DNA of 64,000 nucleotides from Bacteroidota bacterium (GTDB lineage Bacteria; Bacteroidota; Bacteroidia; B-17B0; Aurantibacillaceae): NCBI GenBank assembly GCA_013298715.1, contig JAAFIQ010000005.1, positions 1 to 64,000 of the forward strand, read 5' to 3'. Shown piece by piece: positions 46,617 to 55,106 of this stretch (position 1 is its first letter; each line of letters starts with the position of its first letter). The notes under the pieces were generated by a model. It saw only the letters and a program-made list of their open reading frames with translations, ran no database searches and was not told where the DNA came from. The position numbers and the translations under genes were made by a program.

Positions 46617-46799
46617 TGGTAACAGCAACTACTGGCCATTGGGCGGAATCGGTCATCGTTCGGTGCGAAATTAAGGTGCTCTGAAGCGCATTTTTATTTT
46701 GTACTTCATTAATAAACATTTAGCTTTAAATAAACAATTGTAGGCATGAACAGTTGAATGTTGCAAATTCTAATTACAGGTAGCTGCAAACCGTTAGCT
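46617..46799 (+). repeat. attC-like site 3
   Basis: R'' is TGGTAAC (46617-46623) and R' is GTTAGCT (46793-46799). Outer arms GCAACTACTG (46625-46634) and CAGGTAGCTGC (46777-46787) pair with one bulge. TTTG (46698-46701), 19 nt, TAGCTTTA (46721-46728) face the next gene. The 17 bases ending in R'' (46607-46623) complement this cassette's leading bases (45845-45861) at 15 of 17 positions, with 9/9 at the core. Confidence 0.8.
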
Positions 46800-46857
46800 T
46801 CATAACCCTTACAAAAGTCCGTTCTAAAACTAAACACCATAAAATAAATTAAATTAT

Positions 46858-47922
46858 ATGACAAGGATAAAAACAATAAATATTTTCTTCTCTCTTTTGG
46901 TAATGAATTTTTTATCTTCTTGCAACGGTCAGGTAAAAACTAAAAGCTTTAAACAAGAAACAACTAGCTCGCCAGAAAAATCAAAACGTATTAAATCAAA
47001 AACTTCTAATGATGCCGACAATATTCATTCGATTATTCAAGACAGAGAAGGTTTTATTTGGTTTGCTACCACAGGAGATGGAGTTTTTCGCTTTAATGGC
47101 AACACATTTACAAATTTCACTACCGAAAATGGACTAAATAGCAATTGTATTTTTTCTATCATTCAAGACGATGCAGGAATAATTTGGTTTGGCACTGAAA
47201 ATGGTTTATCAAGTTTTGACCGTAAAAAATTTAAGAATTATACTATAACGTTATCTGAAAATACAAGTATTAACCTTAGCAACACACCAACAAAAAATAT
47301 AGGGGTTAGTAAAATCTTGCAAGCCAAAAATGGCGTGTTTTGGTTAGCAACTGAAAGTGGAGTTTATTGTTATAGTAAAGGCATATTTACCCGTTTTATA
47401 AATAATACAACGATTGAAAAAAGTAATACATTTTACCCGAAGAATGTTGTAACTATTATTGAAGATAGCAAAGGAAATATTTGGTTTACAACAAGAGCTG
47501 AAGGTATTTATTGTTTTAACGGAAGCAAAATAAGTAATTACCAACCTAATAATGAAACTTGGTTCTTTGGACTTTTTGAAGATAAAAATGGAAATGTTTG
47601 GGCAGGAAGCAGAGAAAGCGGTGTTTTTAGATTTGATTGCAAAACCTTCACAAAACAATTTAAAGAGCTTGGTTTTAACAATGCGGTTGTTTACTCAATA
47701 ACGCAAGATGTAAAAGGAAATATATGGTTTGGTTCTGATGAAAATAAAGGACTTTGGAGTTATGACGGAACAACTTTAAAAAATTTTAATACGAAACAAG
47801 GATTAACTAACAGCTCTGTGTTTTGCGTATTTGAAGATAAAAGTGGTAAAATTTGGGTAGGTGCCAGAAACACAAGCTTGAACAGCTATGACGGAAAAAC
47901 TTTTACAAATTATTCAGAATAG
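46858..47922 (+). CDS. Cassette gene 4: seven-bladed 'two-component regulator propeller' lipoprotein
   Basis: 354 residues. The lipobox is LSSC (about residue 22). Seven repeats follow, each with the pattern (I/F)xxDxxGxIWF(G/A)T or S, then GVxxFDGxxFxxF: for example IIQDREGFIWFATTGDG, IIQDDAGIIWFGTEN and VFEDKSGKIWVGAR. This is the ligand-sensing propeller found at the N-terminus of Bacteroidetes hybrid two-component systems. Here it stands alone with no histidine kinase part. It follows attC-like site 3, but no matching site was found after it. Confidence 0.85.
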   Translation: MTRIKTINIFFSLLVMNFLSSCNGQVKTKSFKQETTSSPEKSKRIKSKTSNDADNIHSIIQDREGFIWFATTGDGVFRFNGNTFTNFTTENGLNSNCIFSIIQDDAGIIWFGTENGLSSFDRKKFKNYTITLSENTSINLSNTPTKNIGVSKILQAKNGVFWLATESGVYCYSKGIFTRFINNTTIEKSNTFYPKNVVTIIEDSKGNIWFTTRAEGIYCFNGSKISNYQPNNETWFFGLFEDKNGNVWAGSRESGVFRFDCKTFTKQFKELGFNNAVVYSITQDVKGNIWFGSDENKGLWSYDGTTLKNFNTKQGLTNSSVFCVFEDKSGKIWVGARNTSLNSYDGKTFTNYSE

Positions 47923-48239
47923 AAAAGCAATACTGAAGAAGAGAATTCGTAAATCAACCAACCGCTAAACAAAAGGTGGGGTTTCGAGCTCTGAAAATAA
48001 TTCATCTTGGTATTTTCAGGAAATCCAAATACACGAAGTTTTTATTTGGACGACTAAAAAATCTTGCAAAATTATTATGAGTTCTTGCTTAAAAACTCAA
48101 GTCTTTTTTTGTAGCATATAAGAGATAAAAGGTTAGCTAATGATGAGCGTATTTTAACAATAGAAGCAACTGTTAAAATTTGATTCTAGTGATTTATCGA
48201 AGAATTCTTATAGTTGTTTAATCGCGGACAGATATTATT
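47923..48239. other. Intergenic region at the right end of the cassette array
   Basis: 317 bp with no gene seen. A weak hairpin (TGAGTT 48078-48083 / AACTCA 48094-48099) precedes seven T and may end the propeller gene. GTTAGCT at 48132-48138 repeats the R' of site 3, but no R'' partner or arms are visible, so I do not call an attC here. Confidence 0.4.
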
Positions 48240-48707
48240 TCAACTATCTCTTCGGGTTAACTTATCAATTTTTCTTTTATGTTCTTGTTGTAGGAGCGAA
48301 GGGTATAAATTTAAAAAAGTATTAGGAATCATTATAGCTAATCCATAACCTATACTTAACGTAAAGCAATAATAAATTGCGAAAAGTGACACAAAAATAA
48401 ATCCTACCAAGTGGCTAATTTCAGCCAGTGTCATTTCATTTCTTAAAGTTTTAAGATCTGTATTTTTCCTTTCTAATTTAATTTTTTGATTTAAGAATTT
48501 AAAAAAAGTGTTTTTTATAAACCACTTAAAGTAGTTTAACCCAATGCTTTTATTCAAAGATTTATTTTCGATAAAATTAAGATTAGCTAATTTTTTATAG
48601 AATTCGGTTTTTGCAAAAATCCCATTAAATATAATTCCAATCATCCAAGAAACAACTGATAGTGAGGTTCCAAAAGCCAAGCCCAGTAGTATGTGTTTAA
48701 TGATCAT
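48240..48707 (-). CDS. Small membrane protein, CrtO-like acyltransferase family (tentative)
   Basis: 155 residues with membrane helices near 5-27 and two near 100-140. A helical polar region with LRNEMTLAEISHL lies between. The C-terminus NLYPSLLQQEHKRKIDKL matches the NxYPVLLQRYNRxR pattern of glycosyl-4,4'-diaponeurosporenoate acyltransferase (CrtO) family proteins, which attach fatty acids to glycosylated carotenoids. If correct it links to crtY/crtZ 46 kb away, though crtY yields cyclic carotenoids rather than staphyloxanthin. Bacteroidetes homologues are mostly uncharacterised. Confidence 0.5.
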   Translation of the reverse strand: MIIKHILLGLAFGTSLSVVSWMIGIIFNGIFAKTEFYKKLANLNFIENKSLNKSIGLNYFKWFIKNTFFKFLNQKIKLERKNTDLKTLRNEMTLAEISHLVGFIFVSLFAIYYCFTLSIGYGLAIMIPNTFLNLYPSLLQQEHKRKIDKLTRRDS

Positions 48708-48921
48708 TTAAAAAGGTCGAGTTAATTATCTTCCAAATACAATTAACTAAAGATGAATTTTAAATTATGTGTAATTCTTCCTTAACTATTTTTATTGCAG
48801 TTTTGTTTTTTTTATTGAATACGATTTATAAAAATATCAAATTTGATTTAGAGGATTCAGAAAATTGGTAAAATAATAGTTCGTAAAATTAGTTTGTTAC
48901 TAAATAAATGTAATATGAGTG

Positions 48922-51663
48922 TTATAACTTACATAATTTAACGTGATGTGTATTTTCACCTAAGCTTAGAGCAAGCGTGTAAATGCCTGCCGGAAATTCA
49001 GCTAAACTTACATTGGTAAAGAAGTTGTTTGATTGAACACCAAATTTACTTTGTTGGATGACTTTCCCGCTCATATCAAAAATCTTAAAACTAACATCTG
49101 TATTCATTAGTTGCGCTATTTCTAAATTATAAATTCCTTCACTAGGATTAGGGTAAACAGAAATAGTTTTACTAAATGAATTGTTTTTTGATATATCTGT
49201 AACCGTTAATGGGCAAGCAAAAGTACCTGGTGTTTTTTTAATTGCAATGGCTCTTCTACCTACCGCTGATTGTGCGCCTCTAGCCCTGACACTAAACCAA
49301 TGTGTTTGCGTGCTTGGCGTATTTTGAATAACAAACGATGTTGTTGGGGATGTGCCAACCGAATCCATGAAAAAAGCACCGAGTTTAAAAATATCATAAG
49401 ATGTAGCTCCAGCAGCAGCATTCCAGTTTAATTTTACTGAGTCAGGACAGGCCCAAGCAACAGTTATATTACTTGGTAGGTTGATGATTGAGAAACTTGT
49501 GTCGCTGGTTGCTGAAAAACTTCCACGAGAAATACGAACTTTACATTGTCCGGAAATTGTAGCAGGAACAGTCCAATTAAAATAACGTAGCGCACCGCCT
49601 ATTGCGTTAGAAATCGTTGTCCAATTAGTTCCATTGTTGGTTGTGTATTCTAGAGTTTGTGTACCAACACTTTCAATGTTATCCCATCTAATAACTTCTG
49701 TTTCACCTGGTACAAATCCTTCACCGCCAATTGGGTAAGTAACTGTGTAACCATCCATTTCAAAAATCCATGTAGCATAATAAGTTTGCGGTCCCATTGG
49801 AACAGATGCACCATTTACGTTTAATGTATAAATACCACTGGTTGGTAAGTCAATTGTTATTTGTTCGTGATTATTTCTAACATCTATTCCTGGGCTTGCG
49901 TTTGAATTTAAAGCAGTTGCGTTAGGCGTAAAATCTAAAATTAACGGATTAAAAACAGTTGAAGCAGGATTAACCAGAGTAGTATTTAAATTATTTACCA
50001 AGGCAATACCAGCGCTAATTGCTGCTTGATAATCGTGCCAATAGGTCATTACTTTCATTTTTTTAACGCCCGGTGGTACGTTAATTGTGTGGGTTGATAA
50101 GCCGCCGTTAGAGAGTGAACCTGAAAAATAATTTACTTGTTCAATTGCTTTTATAGCCTTTAATGCATTTACTCTTCCATACCCAAATCTAAAATCTGGC
50201 CCTGGATTCCCAAGATCATCAGCTGTGTTAAGCATAATTGCCTTTATAAGCGCACTTGGTGGATTGTTGTTGCCATGGTAAACATTATACGCATTGTACA
50301 ATTGCCCAAATATTCCTGCAATTGCAGGACATGACATTGAAGTACCTGTTTTATTTACATAATTATCAGGATTTGTAGTGGAATATACATTTGTTCCAAC
50401 AGCGCTGATTTCTGGTTTTAATCTGCCATCATGCGCCGGACCTCTACTGGAAGAAGAATTGAGCGCATCTAAGTGCGTTAAATTTGCAACTGCAATAGAG
50501 TTTTTTGAGTGTTTGTGTCCTCCAGTAACATTACCCCATCCTGCGCCTGCGCCATAATTACAATTAGAAGTGCCTGAATTACCGCCCGAAAATACATGTA
50601 TCAATTGTGGCATTGATTGATATTGAACGTCGAGTTGTTGAGCGCGCGTTGTATAACCTGCATTGCAACCATCCGAATAAGAAGTTGAAATAATTCTTAT
50701 TCCTAACGAGCCGTATTGATTATTTATACTATCAAAACCAGGATAATTTGGTGAAGCATTAAAGGTGTATAAGTCTGCACCCCAAGCCATTCCTCTGGTT
50801 AATGGGTCTTTATTACCTGCTCCAATAATAATACCCGCACAATGATCGCCGTGATCGCCTACATTATTGGTCATAAACTGGTTTAATAATCGGTTATGAT
50901 AATCAACATGTGGCCCAATTATTCCATCATCTTGTAACATTATTTTTGTACCTGCGCCATTAAATTTTCTTCCACCGTTATAGTCAGTAAAAAGTACATT
51001 GCTTCTATGATTGGTTCTTCCTACATTGTTTTCTTCTTTTGGTAAATCGTCTACCAGTTCGGCGCTGCAAACAAACGGTTTTGCAACAAAATCCAATATG
51101 TCGTTTTTATTTATCCAAACAACAAACCAATTCATTATTTTATTCTCATAGCTGTAAGTAATGTTATTGTTGTTGAGGTAAGATTTTATGTTTTCAAAAG
51201 CGATGTTACTGTAACTTGTAAAACTAATACCAACTTTTTCACCATTAATGGCGTAAGCAGGAAAGCTGTTTTGATTTAAAGCATCCGATAATTCTTTTAA
51301 TAATTTATACTCGCTTTTAATTTCATATACGCCACTTATGCTGAAGCTGTTAAGAAGGTTAAAATTGCAATTTTGCTTAATCGAAGCCATGTAGGTGTTG
51401 GTTGGCAAATACATTAGTAGTTTGATGCCAAGTTTTTCAAGATTTAATTTATCTTCCTCGGAAGGGAGGGATGTAAATTGAATATAACGATAGTAGTTGC
51501 CATCGAACAAATCGTTTGTGTTTATTTTGGCCGAAAAAGTTGAATTAAAATTCGGGTTTAATTTAATTGTTCCGGTAGAAAGTATTAAATCAAACGAACT
51601 GTTTTTTTGTGCTAAACAAAAAATGGAGCTGATGGTAGAAAGTGCTAAAATAAATTTTTTCAT
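48922..51663 (-). CDS. Subtilisin-family (S8) serine protease with T9SS sorting domain
   Basis: 913 residues. Signal peptide ends near residue 19 (CLAQ). A propeptide-like region runs to about 210. The S8 catalytic domain (about 220-510) has Asp245 in LQDDGI, His274 in HGDHCAG, and Ser442 in GTSMSCPAIAG, the complete triad. A proprotein-convertase-P-like beta domain and a Fibronectin-III-like segment (about 720-830) follow. The sorting domain is at the end (YPNPSEG, GIYTLAL). It is a secreted protease, probably surface-bound or released. It has no operon partner. Confidence 0.9.
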   Translation of the reverse strand: MKKFILALSTISSIFCLAQKNSSFDLILSTGTIKLNPNFNSTFSAKINTNDLFDGNYYRYIQFTSLPSEEDKLNLEKLGIKLLMYLPTNTYMASIKQNCNFNLLNSFSISGVYEIKSEYKLLKELSDALNQNSFPAYAINGEKVGISFTSYSNIAFENIKSYLNNNNITYSYENKIMNWFVVWINKNDILDFVAKPFVCSAELVDDLPKEENNVGRTNHRSNVLFTDYNGGRKFNGAGTKIMLQDDGIIGPHVDYHNRLLNQFMTNNVGDHGDHCAGIIIGAGNKDPLTRGMAWGADLYTFNASPNYPGFDSINNQYGSLGIRIISTSYSDGCNAGYTTRAQQLDVQYQSMPQLIHVFSGGNSGTSNCNYGAGAGWGNVTGGHKHSKNSIAVANLTHLDALNSSSSRGPAHDGRLKPEISAVGTNVYSTTNPDNYVNKTGTSMSCPAIAGIFGQLYNAYNVYHGNNNPPSALIKAIMLNTADDLGNPGPDFRFGYGRVNALKAIKAIEQVNYFSGSLSNGGLSTHTINVPPGVKKMKVMTYWHDYQAAISAGIALVNNLNTTLVNPASTVFNPLILDFTPNATALNSNASPGIDVRNNHEQITIDLPTSGIYTLNVNGASVPMGPQTYYATWIFEMDGYTVTYPIGGEGFVPGETEVIRWDNIESVGTQTLEYTTNNGTNWTTISNAIGGALRYFNWTVPATISGQCKVRISRGSFSATSDTSFSIINLPSNITVAWACPDSVKLNWNAAAGATSYDIFKLGAFFMDSVGTSPTTSFVIQNTPSTQTHWFSVRARGAQSAVGRRAIAIKKTPGTFACPLTVTDISKNNSFSKTISVYPNPSEGIYNLEIAQLMNTDVSFKIFDMSGKVIQQSKFGVQSNNFFTNVSLAEFPAGIYTLALSLGENTHHVKLCKL

Positions 51664-51954
51664 ACGTACATTATTTTAAATTTATAGATAAGGTGCATGC
51701 TAAATTATTTGCACAATTTAACCAGCTTATCAAAGTTATTAAACAGTTTACATATATCCTACTTTTTAATGATTTAATTAACTACGCTGAATCAAAATAT
51801 ATAATTACTTGATCTTAATTAAGCAATCTAAAATTTAGATTTTGTCTCCAACTTGAATTTGCATGTTTGGCTATAGTCAATAACGAGTTTGATGAACTTG
51901 CTATGCAAATGAGGCCACTAATCTATTTTTTTATGTTATACTTGTATATTATTT

Positions 51955-52968
51955 ATGGATAGTTTAACTCAAATAGTTTTAGGTGCAGCTTGTGGCGAAC
52001 TTACTATGGGTAAAAAAATTGGGAACAAAGCCCAATTAATTGGAGCAATAGCAGGCACACTTCCTGATTTGGATGTTTTGTTTACCAGAGCCATTAATGA
52101 TTCAGTTACTTCACTCGAAATTCATCGTTCATACTCACACGCGCTGCCTGTACAACTGGTGTTTGCAGTGCCATTTGCATACCTAACATTTTTGTTGTTC
52201 AAAAAGCAACATGCGTTTAAATCATTTTATTTATTGTGGATGCTTGGTTTTACAACCCATGCCATTTTAGATTCTTTTACAACATATGGCACCATGTTGT
52301 TTTTGCCTTTTACAAATTATTTAGTTGGCTTTAATAATATTGCGGTTATAGATCCATTATACACACTTCCGTTTATGATTATTTTAATTGGATGTTTATT
52401 CATGAAGCGCGATAACCCAAAAAGATTTATTTGGGCAAAAAGAAGTGTGTATATAAGTTCAGCTTACATGCTATTAAGTTTTGGATTAAAATTCATGGCA
52501 CTTAAAAAATTTGAAACGGAGCTCGCTAATCAAAACATTAAATACGATAAGTTAAGTACCAGCCCTACTATGTTTAATGCAGTTTTATGGGCGGGTATGG
52601 CTTATAATGATAGTATGATGTATACAAGTGAGTATTCTTTTTTTCAAAAGAACAGTCGGATTAATTTTGCAGCTATTCCACGTAAATTACATTTACAAAA
52701 AGGCTTTGAGGGACAAAAACTAACTACCCTTATTTGGTTTAGCCAAGATAAATATTTGTTAGATAAAAGCGGAGATACACTTAACATATACTTAGCAAAA
52801 TGGGGGAGAACCAGCTTTGAGGCATCATCCGCAAAGGAAGCTTATGTATTTTATCATCAGCTTTATAAATCAAACAACAGAATTGAATCAAAAGTTGTTG
52901 AACCAAAATTTACAGGAACAGAAATAAGCCTCTGGTTGAGTTTATTGTGGAATAGAATTTGGGCTTAG
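51955..52968 (+). CDS. Membrane-bound metal-dependent hydrolase-like protein (YdjM/DUF457 family)
   Basis: 337 residues. The start MDSLTQIVLGAACGEL, GAIAGTLPDLDV, HRSYSHALP and THAILDSFTTYG are hallmarks of the YdjM-type family, with Asp and His residues that could bind metal. About five membrane helices are visible in the first 190 residues. The C-terminal part is a soluble domain. The family is annotated as inner membrane hydrolases but its substrate is unknown. The previous 291 bp (51664-51954) contain no gene. Confidence 0.85.
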   Translation: MDSLTQIVLGAACGELTMGKKIGNKAQLIGAIAGTLPDLDVLFTRAINDSVTSLEIHRSYSHALPVQLVFAVPFAYLTFLLFKKQHAFKSFYLLWMLGFTTHAILDSFTTYGTMLFLPFTNYLVGFNNIAVIDPLYTLPFMIILIGCLFMKRDNPKRFIWAKRSVYISSAYMLLSFGLKFMALKKFETELANQNIKYDKLSTSPTMFNAVLWAGMAYNDSMMYTSEYSFFQKNSRINFAAIPRKLHLQKGFEGQKLTTLIWFSQDKYLLDKSGDTLNIYLAKWGRTSFEASSAKEAYVFYHQLYKSNNRIESKVVEPKFTGTEISLWLSLLWNRIWA

Positions 52969-53145
52969 GGATGTTTAATTTCTTGTGCAATATGTTTTGA
53001 TTCTTTGTGAAACGAGAGTCTAGATCTGAAAACTGAGGTACTTATTTTTTTATTTTGGCAGTAAAACAAATTGGTTTTCATTTATTAATTCAGAGAATTT
53101 TCATTTGTTTTTTTCTACTAACAAAAAGTCCTAATTTTGGAGGAG

Positions 53146-53282
53146 CTTACACACTTTCTACCGAAAAGTTATTAACGCGGATAACTATTTATTGGTATTT
53201 GTAAAGAAAAAATATAAAATTGTGTGGAGATTTTGCAAATGTTTGCAGTTTCGCTCAAATAAGTCAAACCGTGTGTTACTGG
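53146..53282 (-). repeat. Degenerate attC-like site after the ParE/RelE cassette
   Basis: On the minus strand CAGTAAC (53282-53276) follows the toxin stop. ACACAC and GTGTGT form short arms. A TTCGGTAGAAAGTGTGT stretch resembles TTCGGTAGACAAGTGTT of site 1. The R' box is not clear. I take it as an eroded copy of the repeat. The rest of 52969-53289 shows no gene. Confidence 0.35.
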
Positions 53283-53289
53283 CTGGGTA

Positions 53290-53598
53290 TTAATTCCGCC
53301 TTTTCATTTTCTTCGGATTTTGTCTGCAATCAAAAATGTCAGTTATGTAAATATCAAGTTGAATAACTCTATAAATTATTTTGTAGTTGTCAACAACAAT
53401 ATATCTATGACCTTGACTTAAGTCAATAAGATTTTCCTCAACTGCACCAATTAAAGGTTGTGTAATTAACTGTTTCGTCCCGTCAAAAATTGATTTTCGT
53501 ATTTTGTCTGCTACCTTGTCCGAGGCAACCATACGATAATAAAGGTAAATGTTTTTTAGTTCAGAAATTGCGAAGTTAGTCCAAATGATTTGTCTCAT
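53290..53598 (-). CDS. ParE/RelE-superfamily toxin
   Basis: 102 residues. IIWTNFAISELKNIYLYY is the opening helix of ParE/RelE toxins (W-T-x-x-A-x-x-x-L). LIGAVEENLIDLSQGHRYIVVDNYKIIYRV follows, with the beta-sheet core typical of the fold. Such toxins inhibit gyrase (ParE) or cut mRNA on the ribosome (RelE); sequence does not settle which. The antitoxin gene lies 12 nt upstream in the same direction. Confidence 0.9.
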   Translation of the reverse strand: MRQIIWTNFAISELKNIYLYYRMVASDKVADKIRKSIFDGTKQLITQPLIGAVEENLIDLSQGHRYIVVDNYKIIYRVIQLDIYITDIFDCRQNPKKMKRRN

Positions 53599-53610
53599 AA
53601 AGAATTAGGT

Positions 53611-53856
53611 TTACCAATTTTTAGATTGTGTTTCTAAGTCTTTCTGACTTAGAACGTGCCCTTTCTTTATTTGTTTATTTGAAAATTCGGCTCTTTTAAT
53701 TAGTTCTTCTTTTGAAAAAATAATATCAGCAGGCTTAACTGATTTTATACTTTTATGAATAGTTGATTCAACTTTAGCGAATACTTTTTCATCTTGAATT
53801 CCTAGAAGGTATTCGATGAGGCTAATCTTTCTTAATTGTAGTGTTGAAGATTTCAT
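53611..53856 (-). CDS. Antitoxin of the ParE/RelE toxin
   Basis: 81 residues. The N-terminus (STLQLRKISLIEYLLGIQDE) fits the Bacteroidetes antitoxins that accompany ParE toxins, with a helix-turn-helix-free dimerisation segment. The C-terminal part is charged and probably unfolded until it binds the toxin (IKRAEFSNKQIKKGHVLSQ). The promoter on the minus strand at 53892-53861 is immediately upstream. The pair sits downstream of attC-like site 4, oriented as a cassette. Confidence 0.85.
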   Translation of the reverse strand: MKSSTLQLRKISLIEYLLGIQDEKVFAKVESTIHKSIKSVKPADIIFSKEELIKRAEFSNKQIKKGHVLSQKDLETQSKNW

Positions 53857-53860
53857 CGTT

Positions 53861-53892
53861 TAAAGATACAAAAAGAAGCGAAATTGTCCAAA
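53861..53892 (-). promoter_or_regulatory. Promoter of the ParE/RelE toxin-antitoxin pair
   Basis: On the minus strand TTTG (53892-53889), 20 nt, TATCTTTA (53868-53861) form the promoter pattern with one mismatch in the -7 box. The ATG at 53856 is only 4 nt further, so the message is nearly leaderless. The same TATCTTTA box is found in attC-like sites 1, 2 and 4. Confidence 0.5.
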
Positions 53893-53922
53893 TGAGATGT
53901 TTGGCTTGTTCTAGTGTCCTAA

Positions 53923-54115
53923 CCCTAACGGTTTCGGGGCTTGCGTTCGGCGGGTTAAAGAACCGTCAAACCGTCTACCAACCGAAAACTAAAATTAAAG
54001 ATACAAAACTTTTTCTTTTTTGCTTTACAAAAATAAAATTCTGCCGTCTGGCAGGCAAAAACAAAGCAAAAATACTACCCGTCAACTCCGCTGACGCAAT
54101 TGCCCCGTGTTATGC
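53923..54115 (-). repeat. attC-like site 4 (opposite orientation)
   Basis: Read on the minus strand: R'' GCATAAC (54115-54109), R' GTTAGGG (53929-53923). Arms CGGGGCAATTGCG (54107-54095) and CGCAAGCCCCG (53945-53935) pair with two unpaired bases. TATCTTTA (54003-53996) is present, though the nearest TTTG is 24 nt upstream. A GTTATGA at 55027-55021, at the head of the cassette, complements R'' at 6 of 7 positions. The order gene, R'', R', next cassette is the same as in the plus-strand array. Confidence 0.68.
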
Positions 54116-54126
54116 ACAGTTTGTTT

Positions 54127-54894
54127 TTACCAGCTGTCCCCAGAGCCTCCACCACCAAAGTCAAAATCCGAGCCGCCAACGTCCCCAAAACTGTCAAACG
54201 AAGCGAAACTGTCTATACCACTGAAATAAAAAGAGTCACCAAGATTCTCACTCGAAATTTCTAAAAATGACAGTTCGGTTAAAAGCGGTATATTTTGTTT
54301 AAGTTTAGAAAGTGTTTCTTCCTCAAGAAAGATAAGGTTAGACCCTAAATCTTCTAATAATGTTTTAAGTTCATTTTCATTTAAAACAAGCGAATCAATT
54401 TTTTCGTTTATTTGGTCAATTATAAGACCGATATGTTTTTTTTCTTCTCGACCTTTTTCCGTTAAGAAGAACTTGTTTTTACAAAGTTCAAATTCCTTAA
54501 TGTCGTTGTAAACATAATCCGTCTTGAATTTGTCGATTTTTTCGTCTAGCTTTTTAAGTAAGCGATTTCTTATTTCATAAAGTCTTAATTCGGGTTTGTC
54601 AAAAAGTGACAGTAAAAAAGACTCCGATTTCGAGTAACTTCCATGCAAATTATATTTTGGACCTAGTTTTGCAAAAATACGTCTACGCTTATGTTTTGCG
54701 TTTTTGTTAATGAAAATTAGTTTGGAGTAAATTACGATATGTCCAGTAATGCTTAGTCCTTGAAGGGCGTATTTTAGCATTTCAATTGCGTCAGAACGTA
54801 ACGGACTCTGAAGATAATAGTACTCTTGTGGTTTTATGTTTGTCTTCACAAATTGTGCATAACTATTTACTAGGCGCAACTTAATCAACAACAA
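54127..54894 (-). CDS. Cassette gene on the opposite strand, TIGR04222-like (tentative)
   Basis: 255 residues. The N-terminal LKPQEYYYLQ-type segment (NIKPQEYYYLQSPLRSDAIE), then a helix with LQGLSITGH, recalls the helix-turn-helix-like module of TIGR04222 proteins. Two Lys-rich helical segments follow. The C-terminus is Gly/Asp/Ser-rich (GGSDFDFGGGGSGDSW), also as in that family. No membrane helix is clear, although the family is usually membrane-bound. The ATG at 54894 is the only reasonable start. Its stop is 12 nt before R'' of site 4. Confidence 0.5.
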   Translation of the reverse strand: MLLIKLRLVNSYAQFVKTNIKPQEYYYLQSPLRSDAIEMLKYALQGLSITGHIVIYSKLIFINKNAKHKRRRIFAKLGPKYNLHGSYSKSESFLLSLFDKPELRLYEIRNRLLKKLDEKIDKFKTDYVYNDIKEFELCKNKFFLTEKGREEKKHIGLIIDQINEKIDSLVLNENELKTLLEDLGSNLIFLEEETLSKLKQNIPLLTELSFLEISSENLGDSFYFSGIDSFASFDSFGDVGGSDFDFGGGGSGDSW

Positions 54895-55106
54895 ACATTT
54901 ATTATCGTTTGTAAATAGTTGTTGGTGTATTTTTATTGCGTTTATTGTTTTTTAATTTAATGCAATTTATAAAAAATTAAGTAAATAAAAAAAGTACACT
55001 ATTTGGAAATAGAGCCAACATCATAACGATTAGCATATTTTGTTTGTTTCCAAAACAAAGTACTTCTTAATTTTCATTCACGCTTTAATTTCTAAAATCA
55101 AAAAAA

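Noticed and set aside
48132-48138. GTTAGCT as the right end of a fourth cassette holding the propeller lipoprotein
   Set aside because: It equals the R' of site 3, but no R'' box complementary to GTTAGCT and no inverted arms occur after the gene; a 7-mer match can be chance.
53841-54224. 127-residue plus-strand open frame across attC-like site 4
   Set aside because: It spans the repeat and promoter of opposite-strand genes and its product has no recognisable fold or start context.
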